Below are positions 63,758-64,000 of a DNA stretch of 64,000 bases, in pieces. The DNA lies in assembly GCA_964456625.1 (NCBI GenBank), contig CAYWBO010000005.1:18823-82822 (forward strand). Reading direction: 5' to 3'. The position numbers were made by a program, and so were the translations under genes. Source of the DNA: Sulfidibacterium sp964456625. Lineage in GTDB: Bacteria > Bacteroidota > Bacteroidia > Bacteroidales > F082. Numbering within the stretch: the first letter of the stretch is position 1; the number at the start of each line of letters is the position of its first letter. The notes below the pieces were generated by a model, which was not told where the DNA came from, made no database searches, and saw nothing but the letters and a program-made list of their open reading frames with translations.

Positions 63758-63854
63758 GGGTAAGTCTTATACGACCAGCTCCTGCTGAATTCCCCCAGGC
63801 CCGGAAGGGAGCAAGGGTAGGCGGTTGTAGCGGTGCGATATAAGTAGCTTACCC
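63758..63854 (+). ncRNA. ffs: Signal recognition particle RNA, small bacterial type (4.5S)
   Basis: The RNA component of the SRP, which binds Ffh and targets nascent membrane proteins. The arm GGGTAAG (63758-63764) pairs with CTTACCC at the 3' end, giving a long hairpin. The apical part contains CCAGGCCCGGAAGGGAGCA, the conserved Ffh-binding region with its GGAA-type tetraloop and symmetric loop. The length of about 97 bases fits the small SRP RNA. The run of T at 63855-63861 serves as the terminator. Confidence 0.93.
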
Positions 63855-63861
63855 TTTTTTT
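63855..63861 (+). terminator. T run ending the SRP RNA
   Basis: Seven T directly follow the closing stem of the SRP RNA, which itself acts as the terminator hairpin. Confidence 0.8.
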
Positions 63862-63884
63862 ATTTACAATAGTCAAACGATTGC

Positions 63885-63958
63885 CAGACAGTGGTCAGAC
63901 AATGGTCAGACAATGGTCAAATTAAAAATGTGACACAGTGACGCGGTGACTGAGTGAC
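63885..63958. repeat. Short tandem repeats downstream of the SRP RNA
   Basis: Three 11-base units, CAGACAGTGGT then CAGACAATGGT twice, occupy 63885-63917. Four octamers of the form NNNGTGAC occupy 63927-63958. There is no gene in 63862-64000. The role is unknown; slipped-strand repeats or binding sites are both possible. Confidence 0.8.
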
Positions 63959-64000
63959 GATTGTAAATGAACGACAGTCAAAGTGCCGGAAGACTTAAGT

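Noticed and set aside
63885..63958. CRISPR array
   Set aside because: The units are 8-11 bases with no unique spacers of 30 bases or more, and no cas genes are present.

Overview
The window comes from a Gram-negative Bacteroidota genome, most likely order Bacteroidales or a close relative. Supporting signs are the repeated -7 box TAnnTTTG upstream of many genes, families largely confined to this phylum (DUF4249, DUF4199, DUF4831, DUF3127, OMP_b-brl_3 barrels, STN-TonB receptors, glutamine synthetase III) and LPS genes for Kdo and heptose. Four runs of exactly 100 N mark scaffold joins, so this looks like a draft or metagenome assembly. All gene calls come from reading the sequence and its translations; no database search was run.

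Layout. 1-1846 (minus): inositol-monophosphatase-like gene (partial), coaE, YbbR-like protein. 2123-6826 (plus): DNA polymerase III alpha with an N-terminal proofreading exonuclease, then thioredoxin with a clear terminator. 6910-10225 (minus): an HhH/beta-barrel envelope protein, a PorV-like protein and a broken hypothetical gene; two N gaps. 10267-14999: DUF2461, two-gene overlap with a DMT exporter, an LEA14-like lipoprotein, typA (N gap) and lipoate-protein ligase. 15011-20279 (minus): LytS/LytTR two-component system, a CBM9-like secreted protein with a Gly-rich tail, and an outer-membrane barrel. 20432-22561 (plus): M3 peptidase lipoprotein.

22902-35535 (plus) is the most unusual part: a tandem duplication of a three-gene outer-membrane cassette (STN-TonB-dependent receptor, DUF4249 lipoprotein, macroglobulin-like protein with a barrel-less plug domain). 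In the second copy an extra secreted domain of about 210 residues is fused in front of the receptor. In the first copy only an internally deleted 68-residue relic of that domain remains, overlapping the receptor start by ATGA. The N gap in the first DUF4249 gene is an artefact: identical 55-base ends flank it and collapse to an intact gene.

35541-42185 (minus) is mainly housekeeping: shikimate kinase, EamA transporter, DUF3127 protein with an SSB-like tail, kdsA, truA, obg, O-methyltransferase, M16 peptidase. 42345-50810 (plus) is a fatty-acid utilisation block: MarR regulator with likely operators, a FadN-type hydratase/dehydrogenase, thiolase, acyl-CoA dehydrogenase, then a hotdog thioesterase-like protein and acyl-CoA ligase. 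51066-54716 holds gapA, a LuxR-type regulator with a degenerate receiver, a Cys-rich hypothetical protein and DUF4831. 54757-59558 (minus) is a tightly packed gmhA-gmhB-symporter-glnN operon. 59751-63676 (minus) has a GT4 glycosyltransferase, a sugar-nucleotide epimerase, a GT2 glycosyltransferase and DUF4199. The window ends with the small SRP RNA gene and short tandem repeats. No tRNA, rRNA, CRISPR or transposase was seen.
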